Source: Sulfuriferula plumbiphila | GTDB lineage: Bacteria; Pseudomonadota; Gammaproteobacteria; Burkholderiales; Sulfuriferulaceae | Direction: 5' to 3' | Length of the DNA stretch: 64,000 nucleotides | NCBI RefSeq assembly: GCF_009938015.1 | Contig: NZ_AP021884.1 | Location: 3,102,585-3,166,584, forward strand | Part shown: one piece after another, positions 14,918 to 23,945 of the stretch | Position numbering within the stretch: position 1 is the stretch's first letter | How the letters are laid out: each line of letters opens with the position of its first letter | Translations under genes and position numbers: made by a program | Notes under the pieces: generated by a model | Told to the model about the DNA's origin: nothing | Databases searched by the model: none | What the model saw: the letters and a program-made list of their open reading frames with translations, nothing else

Positions 14918-15212
14918 AGTTTTACCCCCGTACTGGCGGCTTGCTCATGGATCGGTTTTCGTGGTGTTAAGGGGTCAAGCACCAGAACATCGATAGGCTG
15001 GTCGCCGATGCGTAACTGCAGCCTGGCGACCAATCGCATGGTTTTGCGTTCCAGCTCCGCGGTGATCGAGGCAGCTCAACGAGCAGATCAATATCGCCGT
15101 CCCGTGCATCGTCGTTAATCCTTGATCCGAACAGTTTCACATTCGCCTCGACACCGAAAATCTCATGGACGGTATCGCGGATAATTTTCTGTGTTTTCTG
15201 GGAAAGCCGCAT
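14914..15212 (-). pseudogene. MntA-like nucleotidyltransferase (copy 2), frameshifted
   Basis: The start MRLSQKTQKIIRDTVHEIFG and the motif LFGSRINDDARDGDIDLLVE (GS 29-30, D40, D42) are those of a MntA/MJ0435-type nucleotidyltransferase. About residue 47, near 15070, the frame shifts: the continuation AELERKTMRLVARLQLRIGD then QPIDVLVLDPL lies in another frame and ends at TGA 14914, overlapping the HEPN start. The total length (299 bases) is one base short of whole codons. It is probably a broken antitoxin; a sequencing error or programmed shift is possible. Confidence 0.8.
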
Positions 15213-15246
15213 GATTTAGCTGTTCGTTTTATCAATCGCTTAACGG

Positions 15247-15261
15247 CATGTATTTTACATG
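15247..15261. promoter_or_regulatory. Palindrome upstream of mntA copy 2
   Basis: CATGTA-TTT-TACATG is a perfect 6-3-6 inverted repeat 35 bases upstream of the nucleotidyltransferase start. It lies between this gene and the end of the SDR gene, and is probably an operator. Confidence 0.45.
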
Positions 15262-15282
15262 AGCCTGAAAACGGCTATTTTG

Positions 15283-16023
15283 TTACAAGCGCACGCTGCG
15301 CCCGCCGTCCACCGTCAGCACCTGCCCGGTCACATAGCCGGCATCGGACACCAGATAGCGCACCGCACGCGCGATGTCTTCAGGTTCGCCGGCCTGTTTG
15401 AGTATGGTGTGGGAGATGATGCGCTGGCGTGACAGCTCGTCGAACATGGCATCGTCTTCAGGCCATAAGACCGGCCCCGGCGCGACCGCGTTGACGCGCA
15501 CTTCCGGCCCCAGCTCCCTGGCCAGCGAGCGCGTCAGCCCGACCACGCCGGCCTTGGCGATGCTGTATACCGCGTAGCTTTTCATTGGCCGCTCGGCGTG
15601 GATATCGGCGATGTTGACGATGCAGCCGTGGCGACGGCGCAGTTCATTGGCCGCGGCTTGCGACAGGAACAGCGGCGCTTTCAGGTTGGTGCCGATCAGG
15701 TCGTTCCAGTTGGTTTCGGTGATCTCGCCTACCGGCGTGGAGTAGAAACTGGAGGCGTTGTTGATCAGCACGTCCAGGCTGCCAAAGGTTTCCACGGTGG
15801 TCGCGACCATGTTCGGGAACGCTTCGGTTTTGAGCAAATCGCCCTGGATCAGGGTCACCGAATCCGCGCGGATGGCGTTGAGTTCGTCCTGCAGTGTGCG
15901 CGCCTGCTGCACCGAGGTATGGTAATGCACCATCAGGTTGGCGCCCTCGCAATGCAGCAGCCGGCAGATTGCTGCGCCCACCCGTTTTGCCCCGCCCGTA
16001 ATCAATACTGTTTTGCCTTGCAT
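15283..16023 (-). CDS. folM: Pteridine reductase-like SDR (FolM type)
   Basis: The 246-residue short-chain dehydrogenase has TGGAKRVG in place of the usual TGxxxGxG, the arginine variant typical of pteridine reductases, which reduce dihydrobiopterin or dihydrofolate with NADPH. NNASSFYSTP and the catalytic YAVYSIAKAG (YxxxK) follow, and the C-terminus has GYVTGQVLTVDGG. The start at ATG 16023 (MQGKTVLITGG) was chosen because an AAGGA lies about eight bases upstream and the Rossmann fold begins there. It is divergent from the methyltransferase gene, with 48 bases between. Role in folate or pterin recycling is by family. Confidence 0.82.
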   Translation of the reverse strand: MQGKTVLITGGAKRVGAAICRLLHCEGANLMVHYHTSVQQARTLQDELNAIRADSVTLIQGDLLKTEAFPNMVATTVETFGSLDVLINNASSFYSTPVGEITETNWNDLIGTNLKAPLFLSQAAANELRRRHGCIVNIADIHAERPMKSYAVYSIAKAGVVGLTRSLARELGPEVRVNAVAPGPVLWPEDDAMFDELSRQRIISHTILKQAGEPEDIARAVRYLVSDAGYVTGQVLTVDGGRSVRL

Positions 16024-16071
16024 TGCTTTATTCCTTATCCTCTCAGGTTTGCCGATTATCAATCAAGCCAC

Positions 16072-17220
16072 ATGTCTTTGCCCACACCCGGCCCGCAAGC
16101 CCTCGCCCATAGTACCGTGCTCTCCCGCCATATAGCGGATGCCATTCACCAGGCCGGCGGCTGGATCAGTTTCGCCCGCTACATGGAGCTGGCGCTGTAT
16201 GCGCCCGGCCTGGGCTATTACAGCGGCGGGGCAGCCAAATTCGGCGCGGCGGGGGATTTTGTCACCGCGCCGGAAATTTCTCCCCTGTTTGGCCGCAGCC
16301 TGGCGCGGCAGGTGGCGCAGGTGCTGCAAACCTGTGGCGGCGACGTGCTGGAAGCCGGTGCCGGAAGCGGGCGGCTGGCATGCGATCTGCTCAACGAACT
16401 GGCGCTGCTGGACTGCCTGCCGCAACGCTATTACATCCTCGAAGTGAGCGCCGACTTGCGTGAACGCCAGCGCACGACCATCCTGCAACAGGCACCGCAA
16501 ATGCTGGCGCGGGTGCAGTGGCTGGATACATTGCCCGCAACTTTCACCGGTTGCATGGTGGGGAACGAAGTGCTGGACGCCATGCCGGTGAATCTGCTGC
16601 GCTGGACGCAGGGTGCCGTGTTCGAGCGTGGCGTGGGGTGGGCGGATAACGCCTTCATGTGGCGCGACCAGGCCCTTACCGCCGGGCGTTTGTATGATGC
16701 TGCGCGCGCGCTTGACGTACCCGCCGACTATCTCAGCGAAATCAATCTGGCGGCAAGCGCTTTCATCAGGAGCCTGGCGCAGTGCCTGCAGCGCGGCGCG
16801 CTGGTGTTGATCGACTATGGTTTTGGCGAGCGCGAGTACTATCACGCGCAACGCAATCAGGGCACGCTGATGTGCCATTACCGTCATCGTGCACACGCTG
16901 ATCCGTTCTATTTTCCCGGCTTGCAGGACATCACCGCCCATGTGGATTTCACCGCGATGGCCGTAGCCGGCATCGAGGCGGGAATGCGTCTGGCAGGCTA
17001 CACCAGCCAGGCGCAATTTCTCATCAACTGCGGCATAACAGATCTGCTGGCGCTCACTCCGGCAAGCGATGCCGGCGCGTATCTGCCCCAGGCCAGCGCA
17101 TTGCAAAAACTGATGAGCCCCGCCGAGATGGGGGAACTGTTCAAGGTGATCGCCTTGTGCAAGGGCTTGGACATTGCCCTGCTGGGCTTTATCCAGGGCG
17201 ACCGGCAGCGCAGACTGTAG
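16072..17220 (+). CDS. MidA/NDUFAF7-family SAM-dependent methyltransferase
   Basis: The 382-residue product begins MSLPTPGPQALAHSTVLSRH and contains WISFARYMELALYAPGLGYY, FVTAPEISPLFGR, the SAM motif VLEAGAGSGRLACDLL near 95 and VGNEVLDAMPV near 165. These are the hallmarks of the DUF185/NDUFAF7 group, whose mitochondrial member methylates an arginine of a complex I subunit. The bacterial substrate is not established. The start is ATG 16072, the first codon after the divergent promoter region shared with the SDR gene. Confidence 0.88.
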   Translation: MSLPTPGPQALAHSTVLSRHIADAIHQAGGWISFARYMELALYAPGLGYYSGGAAKFGAAGDFVTAPEISPLFGRSLARQVAQVLQTCGGDVLEAGAGSGRLACDLLNELALLDCLPQRYYILEVSADLRERQRTTILQQAPQMLARVQWLDTLPATFTGCMVGNEVLDAMPVNLLRWTQGAVFERGVGWADNAFMWRDQALTAGRLYDAARALDVPADYLSEINLAASAFIRSLAQCLQRGALVLIDYGFGEREYYHAQRNQGTLMCHYRHRAHADPFYFPGLQDITAHVDFTAMAVAGIEAGMRLAGYTSQAQFLINCGITDLLALTPASDAGAYLPQASALQKLMSPAEMGELFKVIALCKGLDIALLGFIQGDRQRRL

Positions 17221-17370
17221 GGCAATCAGGGCCGGCGCCGCGGGTTCCGGCACCGTGTGGAAGCCAGTGCGATCAAGTGCGGGCGGGCCGCACTGGGGAT
17301 GAAAAAACCGGCATGGCCATCGCGCGCAATGAACTCGCGCTGCGCGGCATTTTCAACCTGGAAAAAACAG

Positions 17371-17510
17371 TTAACCGCGGAGCACGGAGGCAGGCAAGAA
17401 GGCAAAAGGAAAAATCCAAGTCCAATTCACATTGGAATTAGATTTTGCTTTTTCCCTTGCCATGCTTGCCTTTTGCCTTCACTGCTTCCTCGTGCATAAC
17501 GCCGTTTTCA
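17371..17510. repeat. Dispersed palindromic element, copy 1 (degenerate)
   Basis: The core AGGAAAAATCCAAG (17408) and TTGCCTTTTGCCTTC (17467) recur at 54258-54372 and 61591-61688. The outer arms (GCGGAGCACGGAGG at 17377 and the complement of CTTCCTCGTGCATAACGC at 17485) only partly pair. No coding capacity is seen. Confidence 0.6.
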
Positions 17511-17512
17511 AG

Positions 17513-17756
17513 TTCAACCTAGAAACCGCAGTTGGACGCGCCCGATGGTGCGTTTGGGCGTGTGGCTGCCGCGCAGCAACGAGGCGGCAGGCCGGGGCCT
17601 GCAACGAGGCGCGACAAAGGCAGGCGCGCGACCGGACGTACCGGCGGGCGCGTAGCGATGTCACCCAGAAGGTGAATGCGAACGAAGGCGGAACACTCAG
17701 TATTCATGCGCCTCTCATGAGGGAAATGAGCGGTCAACTACGGTTTTTAGGTTCAA
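17513..17756. mobile_element. MITE-like element with 27-bp inverted ends
   Basis: TTCAACCTAGAAACCGCAGT... at 17513-17539 and its inverted partner at 17730-17756 match at 22 of 27 positions and enclose about 190 bases of GC-rich DNA with no gene. The right end supplies the TGA stop (17755-17753) of the DUF2863 gene, which suggests insertion into or against that gene's end. No target duplication was identified. The rest of 17221-17512 holds only palindromic element copy 1. Confidence 0.55.
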
Positions 17757-18913
17757 TGCAGATGCGGGGCAGGTTCGGCCGATTCCGGGATTTGCGCGTG
17801 CACCAGCTCACCCTCGGGATTGGGAAACAACGGCGCGCCGCAGTCGTCACAATATTCCAGCGGCATCCGCTCACTCAGCATCAGCACTTCGCCAATCCCG
17901 GCCGCGCGCACGATGGTCTCGATTTCGCTGGTCACTTCGGTGTTTTCGTCTTCATTACCAATCAGCGGCCACACCACGCCATGCAGCACGTCGTTCGAGC
18001 CCACCCGGGTAAAACCGACCCGATATTCTTCCAGCACATGGTCATGGAATGGCGCTATCACCGCGCACAGGCTGGCTGCGGGCAGCGCCAGCACGGCATT
18101 CAGATAGTCCATCGTGGCACGCAGCCCCCAGCCGCGTCCGGCCAGGTCGGACTCGCGCCAGGCGTTGAAATACGCATTGGGCAGCAGCGCCTCGATGATG
18201 CAAGCGGGCAGCATGGTTTGCAGCACTGCGCCGCCGTACGCCTGCCAGTCGCGCATTACCTGCTCGCGGCTGTGCTGCGCTTCCTGCCAGCGAAACACCG
18301 CTGTACCCGGCGCAACCATCACCGCGCCCACCACATAGCGCACATCGGCAACGAAGGGAATGACCTGCGCCAGGCTGGCCGGGTCGACATGCATGTCCTG
18401 TTCTTGCCCGGCGGCATCTGCCAGGCCGCGCGCAAACGTGCGTGTAGCGGCAAAACCGCGCGGCAACTGGTCCGGGCTGAACAGGACATCCGCCAGCGCC
18501 AGCCGGGCGCCCGCCGCCAGCACATGGCCGTGCAACTGGGTGCGCAGTTCCATTAGCCGCGCCGGTGCAATCGCGCCCGCCGCAATGCTGTAACGCGACC
18601 ATGCCTGTACCGGCACGGCAATCAGCAATATATCCTGTCCGTCTGCACTGAGCAGACCACTGCTGCGCGTCTCGATGGCCTGCGCCAGCGCATCGTAGGC
18701 CGGCGGGTTGGCGGTCCAGAGCTGATCCAGGGCGGATTCCAGCGTGTCTTCCTGGCCCTTGTCGAGCACGCTATCAATCTGCGCATCCAGCTGGTGCGCC
18801 CAAAAGCGGTCTTCCACACGGCTGGCCGATACACTGAGCGCGATGGCAAGGCGGAGCAGCTGTTTGGCGTCGCGGCTCAGGCGCGGTGTGCGGGGAAGGC
18901 GGGGTCGTTTCAT
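17753..18913 (-). CDS. DUF2863 family protein
   Basis: The 386-residue protein begins MKRPRLPRTPRLSRDAKQLL and contains ASRVEDRFWAHQLD. This is the DUF2863 family, known mainly from Betaproteobacteria. Its function is unknown. The C-terminal part has a possible metal pair, EYCDDCGAPLFP (CxxC near residue 360). No signal peptide or membrane segment is visible, so it should be cytosolic. The stop codon lies inside the inverted end of a MITE-like element. It lies downstream of secA on the same strand, with a gap of 54 bases. Confidence 0.82.
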   Translation of the reverse strand: MKRPRLPRTPRLSRDAKQLLRLAIALSVSASRVEDRFWAHQLDAQIDSVLDKGQEDTLESALDQLWTANPPAYDALAQAIETRSSGLLSADGQDILLIAVPVQAWSRYSIAAGAIAPARLMELRTQLHGHVLAAGARLALADVLFSPDQLPRGFAATRTFARGLADAAGQEQDMHVDPASLAQVIPFVADVRYVVGAVMVAPGTAVFRWQEAQHSREQVMRDWQAYGGAVLQTMLPACIIEALLPNAYFNAWRESDLAGRGWGLRATMDYLNAVLALPAASLCAVIAPFHDHVLEEYRVGFTRVGSNDVLHGVVWPLIGNEDENTEVTSEIETIVRAAGIGEVLMLSERMPLEYCDDCGAPLFPNPEGELVHAQIPESAEPAPHLH

Positions 18914-18967
18914 CAGTATCGTTCGGGTTGGTTTGGGTAACGCGGCAAGGCGTCACCCCAAAGCGCG

Positions 18968-21688
18968 TCAGCTCAATTTGCCGTGGCAATGCTTGTATTT
19001 CTTGCCTGATCCGCACGGGCACGGGTCGTTGCGCCCCACCTTGTCCTCATTGCGTATCGGCTGCGCCGGTGCATGGGCTTCGGCGGCATCGGGATTGTCT
19101 GCCAATACCTCGTCAAAATCGGCGTGACGGTATTCCACATTGGCCAGCGGGCTGACTGTCTCGACCGCCTCGACATCCTGTTCCGAACGGATCTGCACGG
19201 TGACCGTGGTTTGCGTGACTTCGCGCTTGATTGTCTCGAGCAGTGTGGAGAATAACTCGAAAGCCTCGCGCTTGTATTCCTGCTTGGGGTTTTTCTGCGC
19301 GTAACCGCGCAGGTGGATGCCCTGACGCAGGTGATCAAGCGCCGCCAGATGCTCCCGCCAGTGGCTGTCTACGTTTTGCAGCATGACTGCACGCTCGAAG
19401 TGGCGCATCACCGGCTCGCCCACATGCGTGACTTTGTCCTGGTAGCGCGTGTTGGCCTCGGCCACGATGCGCTCGCGCAGGCCGTCTTCGTCGAGCTTGC
19501 TGTCCTGCTCCAGCCATTCCTGCAGCGGCAGCTGCAACTGGAATTCCGCCGCCAGCGCGCGTTCCAGTCCGGCCACGTCCCACTGCTCGGCCATGCTGCC
19601 GGGCTGGATGTATTCGCCGACGATATTCTTCAGCACATCCGCGCGCATGGCGTGAATGGTTTCGGAAATATCATCCGCTTCCAGCAATTCATTGCGCTGC
19701 TGATAGATCACACGGCGCTGATCGTTGGATACGTCGTCGTATTCGAGCAACTGCTTGCGCATGTCGAAGTTGCGCGCCTCCACCTTGCGCTGGGCATTTT
19801 CAATGGCGCGCGTGACCCAGATATGCTCGATGGCTTCGCCTTCGGGCATTTTCAGGCGGTTCATGATCGCCGCCACGCGGTCGGAGGCAAAAATACGCAG
19901 CAGCGGGTCTTCCAGCGACAGGTAAAAACGGCTGGAACCGGCATCGCCCTGGCGCCCGGAGCGGCCACGCAACTGGTTGTCCACGCGCCGCGATTCATGG
20001 CGCTCGGTCCCGATGATATGCAGCCCCCCGGCGGCCAGCACGGCCTCATGGAGGGGCAGCCAATCCGCCTTGAGCGCCTCGGTGCGCGCCTGCTTAACGC
20101 TCTCCGGCAGACTCTCGTCCAGGCGGATGGCTTCGAGTTCCTTCTCGATACTGCCGCCGAGCACGATGTCGGTACCGCGGCCCGCCATGTTGGTGGCGAT
20201 GGTGATGGCTTTGGGCTTACCCGCCTGGGCAATGATCTCGGCCTCGCGCGCGTGCTGTTTGGCGTTGAGCACTTCGTGCGGCAGCCTGGCTTTTTTCAGC
20301 AGGGAGGACAGGAATTCGTTGTTTTCGATCGAGGTGGTGCCCACCAGCACCGGTTGGCCGCGCTCGTAGCAATCCTTGATATCGTTGATGATGGCCTGGT
20401 ATTTCTCGGCCGCGGTACGAAACACCTGATCCATCCTGTCGATACGGATCATCGGACGATGGGTCGGGATGACCACGGTCTCCAGCCCGTAAATCTGCTG
20501 GAATTCGTAGGCTTCGGTATCGGCCGTGCCGGTCATGCCGGACAGCTTGTTGTACATACGGAAATAGTTCTGGAAGGTGATCGATGCCAGCGTCTGGTTC
20601 TCTTTCTGGATGGCCACGCCCTCTTTCGCCTCCACCGCCTGGTGCAAACCTTCCGACCAGCGCCGCCCGGACATCAGCCGCCCGGTGAATTCGTCCACGA
20701 TCACCACTTCGTCGTCCTGCACCACATAGTGCTGATCACGGTGATACAGCGCGTGGGCGCGCAGCCCGGCATAGATGTGGTGCATCAGCCCGATGTTGGC
20801 TGCTTCATACAGGCTGGAACCCGGCGGCAACAGGCCTGCGTCGGTCAGCAACTGCTCGGCGCGCTCGTGTCCGGCCTCGGACAGCAGCACGGTGTGGGCT
20901 TTCTCGTCCACCCAGTAATCGCCCTCGCCGTCTTCTTTTTCCTGGCGGGTGAGGCTGGGGATGACCTTGTTCACCGCCAGATACAGCTCGGTGCTGTTTT
21001 CCGCCTGGCCGGAAATAATCAGCGGTGTGCGCGCCTCGTCAATCAGGATCGAATCCACCTCGTCCACGATGGCGAAATTCAGGCCGCGCTGCACTTTTTC
21101 GTAGACCTGGTAGACCATGTTGTCGCGCAGGTAGTCAAAACCGAATTCGTTGTTGGTGCCGTAGGTAATGTCGGCGGCGTAGGCGGCCTGTTTTTCGTCG
21201 TGAGGCATCTGCGACAGGTTCACCCCGACGCTGAGGCCGAGGAAATTATGGATGCGCCCCATCTGCGCGGCATCGCGGCTGGCCAGATAATCGTTCACCG
21301 TAACGATGTGCACCCCCTTGCCCGACAAGGCATTGAGGTAGGACGGCAAGGTCGCCATCAGGGTCTTGCCTTCGCCGGTGCGCATCTCGGCGATGTTGCC
21401 GTCGTGCAGTACCATGCCGCCGATCAGCTGCACATCGTAATGGCGCTGATCCAGCACGCGATGAGCCGCCTCGCGCACCACCGCAAACGCTTCCGGCAGC
21501 AGCTGGTCGAGGGTTTCTCCGTTTTCCACGCGGGACTTGAATTCATCCGTCCTGGCGCGCAATTCGGCGTCGGTGAGCTTCCGGATGGCGGGTTCGAGTG
21601 CATTGATGGCCTTGACTTTGGCCATATACTGCTTGACCAGCCGCTCGTTGCGGCTGCCAAACATTTTTTTCAGCAGGGAAGAGATCAT
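18968..21688 (-). CDS. secA: Preprotein translocase ATPase SecA
   Basis: The 906-residue motor drives proteins through SecYEG. It has Walker A MRTGEGKT (102-109), the DEAD-like block [20 protein letters not shown], the second nucleotide site [11 protein letters not shown], and [17 protein letters not shown]. The C-terminal zinc motif [13 protein letters not shown], which binds SecB and ribosomes, is complete. Length is normal for the family. The start at ATG 21688 ([16 protein letters not shown]) matches the family; upstream in-frame residues do not. It is divergent from dciA. Confidence 0.98.
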   Translation of the reverse strand: MISSLLKKMFGSRNERLVKQYMAKVKAINALEPAIRKLTDAELRARTDEFKSRVENGETLDQLLPEAFAVVREAAHRVLDQRHYDVQLIGGMVLHDGNIAEMRTGEGKTLMATLPSYLNALSGKGVHIVTVNDYLASRDAAQMGRIHNFLGLSVGVNLSQMPHDEKQAAYAADITYGTNNEFGFDYLRDNMVYQVYEKVQRGLNFAIVDEVDSILIDEARTPLIISGQAENSTELYLAVNKVIPSLTRQEKEDGEGDYWVDEKAHTVLLSEAGHERAEQLLTDAGLLPPGSSLYEAANIGLMHHIYAGLRAHALYHRDQHYVVQDDEVVIVDEFTGRLMSGRRWSEGLHQAVEAKEGVAIQKENQTLASITFQNYFRMYNKLSGMTGTADTEAYEFQQIYGLETVVIPTHRPMIRIDRMDQVFRTAAEKYQAIINDIKDCYERGQPVLVGTTSIENNEFLSSLLKKARLPHEVLNAKQHAREAEIIAQAGKPKAITIATNMAGRGTDIVLGGSIEKELEAIRLDESLPESVKQARTEALKADWLPLHEAVLAAGGLHIIGTERHESRRVDNQLRGRSGRQGDAGSSRFYLSLEDPLLRIFASDRVAAIMNRLKMPEGEAIEHIWVTRAIENAQRKVEARNFDMRKQLLEYDDVSNDQRRVIYQQRNELLEADDISETIHAMRADVLKNIVGEYIQPGSMAEQWDVAGLERALAAEFQLQLPLQEWLEQDSKLDEDGLRERIVAEANTRYQDKVTHVGEPVMRHFERAVMLQNVDSHWREHLAALDHLRQGIHLRGYAQKNPKQEYKREAFELFSTLLETIKREVTQTTVTVQIRSEQDVEAVETVSPLANVEYRHADFDEVLADNPDAAEAHAPAQPIRNEDKVGRNDPCPCGSGKKYKHCHGKLS

Positions 21689-21769
21689 GGCTAAGGGGTA
21701 AATCCTTGACGCGTTGCGAGAAAATCTGGCAATGTTACCATACTCAGGATTGCATTCCGAAGACAGCCC

Positions 21770-22216
21770 ATGCGCCCCACCTTGCCTGCCCGCCAGGCTC
21801 ACGCCTTTCTTGCCGAGAACGACAAATTGCGGCAGCTCGCTGCGCAGGTTCAGGCGCTGCTCGCCTTGCAGCGCATCTGGGAGACAGTGGTTCCAGCCAG
21901 TCTGGCTGGGGTATCCCATATCGGGAAAAGCGATGCCGGTGAGGTCACGATTTATTGCGGCAACGGCGCTGCCGCCGCCAAACTGCGTCAGCTGTTACCC
22001 ACGCTGGCAGAAGCATTGCGCGGCAAGGGCGTAGCAACGGCAAACCTGCAGGTGAAGGTGCGCGCCCAGGCCATAGCGGTGCAAATGCACGCGCTGCACA
22101 AACGGGAAATCAGCCGCGCCGGGCTGGACAATATCGCGCAGCTGCGTGACCGGCTGGAGGCGGGCGAGCTCAAGTCCGCACTGGACCATTTGCTCGCCCG
22201 GCACCGTCCGGATTAG
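21770..22216 (+). CDS. dciA: DciA-family (DUF721) helicase-loader-like protein
   Basis: The 148-residue protein has the DUF721/DciA pattern: an N-terminal helix [20 protein letters not shown], then the KH-like stretch [20 protein letters not shown] and [20 protein letters not shown]. DciA loads or aids the replicative helicase DnaB in bacteria that lack DnaC. The C-terminal half is helical and charged, as often seen. It is divergent from secA (81 bases between), as is usual in Betaproteobacteria. Confidence 0.78.
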   Translation: MRPTLPARQAHAFLAENDKLRQLAAQVQALLALQRIWETVVPASLAGVSHIGKSDAGEVTIYCGNGAAAAKLRQLLPTLAEALRGKGVATANLQVKVRAQAIAVQMHALHKREISRAGLDNIAQLRDRLEAGELKSALDHLLARHRPD

Positions 22217-22322
22217 CGTCGATCAACCGCAGTTTCCCCGGGCACCGCAACCACGAGACCGGGGGGTCCCGTTCTGCCATCCCGCGGTGTTCAGGAGAGA
22301 TCGCCGGGCAGTGGCGTACGGG

Positions 22323-23105
22323 TCAGAAAGACCGCGTGAGCATTGCACCCGCGCCCCAGTCCGGACTGGCATTCGAAAAGCCATCCACTACATAGGCCTG
22401 GGCTTTCCAGTCCTGGTTGATCTTGTGGCTGACAAACGCGGTAACCCCGCGCTGCGACGCGCCGGTTGGCGTTACCTTCTGACGCAGATCGAGGATCAGG
22501 CCGCCACTGGTTAGCTGCGTGATCTTGTATACCCCGCCCACCGAGCCATAGAACACGTTGTCCAGCTTAAGCCCGGGGGCGTTGCCCATCACCTTGTAAC
22601 CCACCGTGCCCAGGGCGGTGAACAGGCCAACGGTTTTGTACATATCCACTTGCGCAGAATAGTCGTTGGCGCCGGTGCCCAGGCCTTTTTTCTCATCCGC
22701 CGTTCCGAACTTGACCTTGCCGGTCAGGTCGATCAGCAATGGGTTCGACCCGGTTTCGCCATAGACGTTATAGGTGGCACCCGCCACGACATCCCCCAGA
22801 CCCGCTTCGGTAGTGCGTGTCGTCCGGGCAGACCGCAACACGATTCCCCCCTGGGTCACGTTGCCGGGACCCGTAATCCGGACATAGGGAACTGTGAGCT
22901 GGAAAACCCAGCGCCCGGTTTCGTACCTGCCGGTGAGAGGAATGTACAGGATGTCGGTGGACTGCGTGCCGCCGTACTTGCCCGAACTGTAGTCCAGGCC
23001 CGTGGTGAGGCCGAAGCCGGAGTCCCCGGCGGCTGCCTGGGCCGAGACCATGATCATGGCAGCGAGGGCGCCAGTCAGAATCGCACTTTGTGTCATGTTT
23101 TTCAT
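22323..23105 (-). CDS. Outer-membrane transporter-like beta-barrel protein
   Basis: The 260-residue protein starts MKNMTQSAILTGALAAMIMV and ends its signal peptide near SAQAAAG. The mature part alternates polar and hydrophobic residues (WVFQLTVPYVRI, GLGDVVAGATYNV) and ends with F (GAGAMLTRSF), as outer-membrane beta barrels do. It resembles the 'transporter' family related to the meta-pathway phenol degradation proteins. The substrate is unknown. ATG 23105 was preferred to the upstream alternative because AAGG lies about seven bases before it and a signal peptide follows directly. Confidence 0.65.
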   Translation of the reverse strand: MKNMTQSAILTGALAAMIMVSAQAAAGDSGFGLTTGLDYSSGKYGGTQSTDILYIPLTGRYETGRWVFQLTVPYVRITGPGNVTQGGIVLRSARTTRTTEAGLGDVVAGATYNVYGETGSNPLLIDLTGKVKFGTADEKKGLGTGANDYSAQVDMYKTVGLFTALGTVGYKVMGNAPGLKLDNVFYGSVGGVYKITQLTSGGLILDLRQKVTPTGASQRGVTAFVSHKINQDWKAQAYVVDGFSNASPDWGAGAMLTRSF

Positions 23106-23131
23106 TGCTTTACCTTGGAAATGCCAGAACA

Positions 23132-23581
23132 TTACGAATGGGTTGGACGTTCGACCTGCTCAGGACGCTCGACCTTCTCGGGACGTTCGACCTTCTCGGG
23201 ACGTTCGACCTTTTCCGGGCGTTCGACCTTCTCCGGGCGTTCGACTTTTTCTGGACGCTCCGCTTTTTCCACACGCTCGGCTTTTTCGACGCGCTCCACC
23301 TTTTCGTGCTTTTCGGTTTTTTCAATGCGCGCCTGATTGCGTTCCAACTGCTCCCTGGCGTTTTTCAGCCCTCGATTGTCCGGATTTTTGTCAAGATTTT
23401 TGCCAACACTGGTCAATGCCTGGCTGAGCGGTTGCTTGGGTGTCGCGATGCTTGTGCTGGCAGTGCTGGTGGTAGCGCCGGAAACCGTGGTGGTGGTCGT
23501 GCCCGCAGCCAATACAAGATTGGCACCGCCGGTCAAAAGTGCTGCGCCCAGTGCGGCAGCAATATGGGTTTTAGTAAACAT
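23132..23581 (-). CDS. Exported protein with ten EKVERP-type hexapeptide repeats
   Basis: The 149-residue product has a signal peptide (HIAAALGAALLTGGANLVLA, then AGTTTTT), a Thr/Ser-rich stretch to residue 55, a short helix (LSQALTSVGKNLDKNP) and ten hexapeptides from 87 to 146, from EKTEKH through EKAERV to EKVERP. The repeats alternate Lys, Glu and Arg with Val/Ala and Pro, so they are highly charged and probably extended or helical, and could act as a periplasmic spacer or wall-binding rod. No known family is recognised. It lies upstream of the outer-membrane transporter gene on the same strand, 26 bases away, so the two may be cotranscribed. Confidence 0.75.
   Translation of the reverse strand: MFTKTHIAAALGAALLTGGANLVLAAGTTTTTVSGATTSTASTSIATPKQPLSQALTSVGKNLDKNPDNRGLKNAREQLERNQARIEKTEKHEKVERVEKAERVEKAERPEKVERPEKVERPEKVERPEKVERPEKVERPEQVERPTHS
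23144..23323. repeat. Ten tandem 18-bp repeats
   Basis: Ten 18-base units encode the EK[VA]ER[PV] hexapeptides. Units near the 3' end are almost identical, those near the 5' end have drifted, the usual pattern of an array that grows by slippage at one end. Confidence 0.9.
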
Positions 23582-23945
23582 GAACTTCTCCTGTTGGGTA
23601 ATGATCCGTGACCGCCCGGGCTAATCTCAAGCCTGAATAGCCCAGGCACTGGTATCAGAACCCAGTGTCTGGATTGTGTCCACTGCGGGCCGACAGACGG
23701 CATGATAGGGGGGATGAATGGACTTCCTGCAAGACCCGGCTTGCGCGGGAACATCACGCGTGCTGGTTGCCTGTCAAAAGATTACAGCCACCGACAAAAA
23801 CCGGTGGCTGCATGATCAAGCGATGTACATCCTGTTATTGCCAGCCGTTACCCGAAGCGCTGTCCCGGCGCCAGAGGAACAAAAGAAACGGATGGATTTT
23901 GTCACAGGGCAAGGCGCGAGGCGGCGTCATGGCCGGGACAGACTG
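23582..23945. other. Intergenic region with one strong hairpin
   Basis: No gene is supported in these 364 bases. The only clear structure is the hairpin at 23785-23810 (see its entry). The promoter of the EKVERP gene must lie at the left end. Confidence 0.4.
23785..23810 (-). terminator. Possible terminator after the DsrE-family gene
   Basis: CAGCCACCG and CGGTGGCTG form a perfect 9-base stem around an 8-base loop. Read on the minus strand it is followed by TAATCTTTT, a weak T-rich tract. It lies about 135 bases past the DsrE-family stop. Confidence 0.4.

Noticed and set aside
19313-21694. 793-codon open frame antisense to secA
   Set aside because: It mirrors secA exactly; its composition is rich in H, Q and G as expected from a GC-rich antisense frame, and it has no domain.
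23144-23323. Tandem 18-bp array as a CRISPR
   Set aside because: Units are contiguous and coding; there are no spacers and no cas genes.
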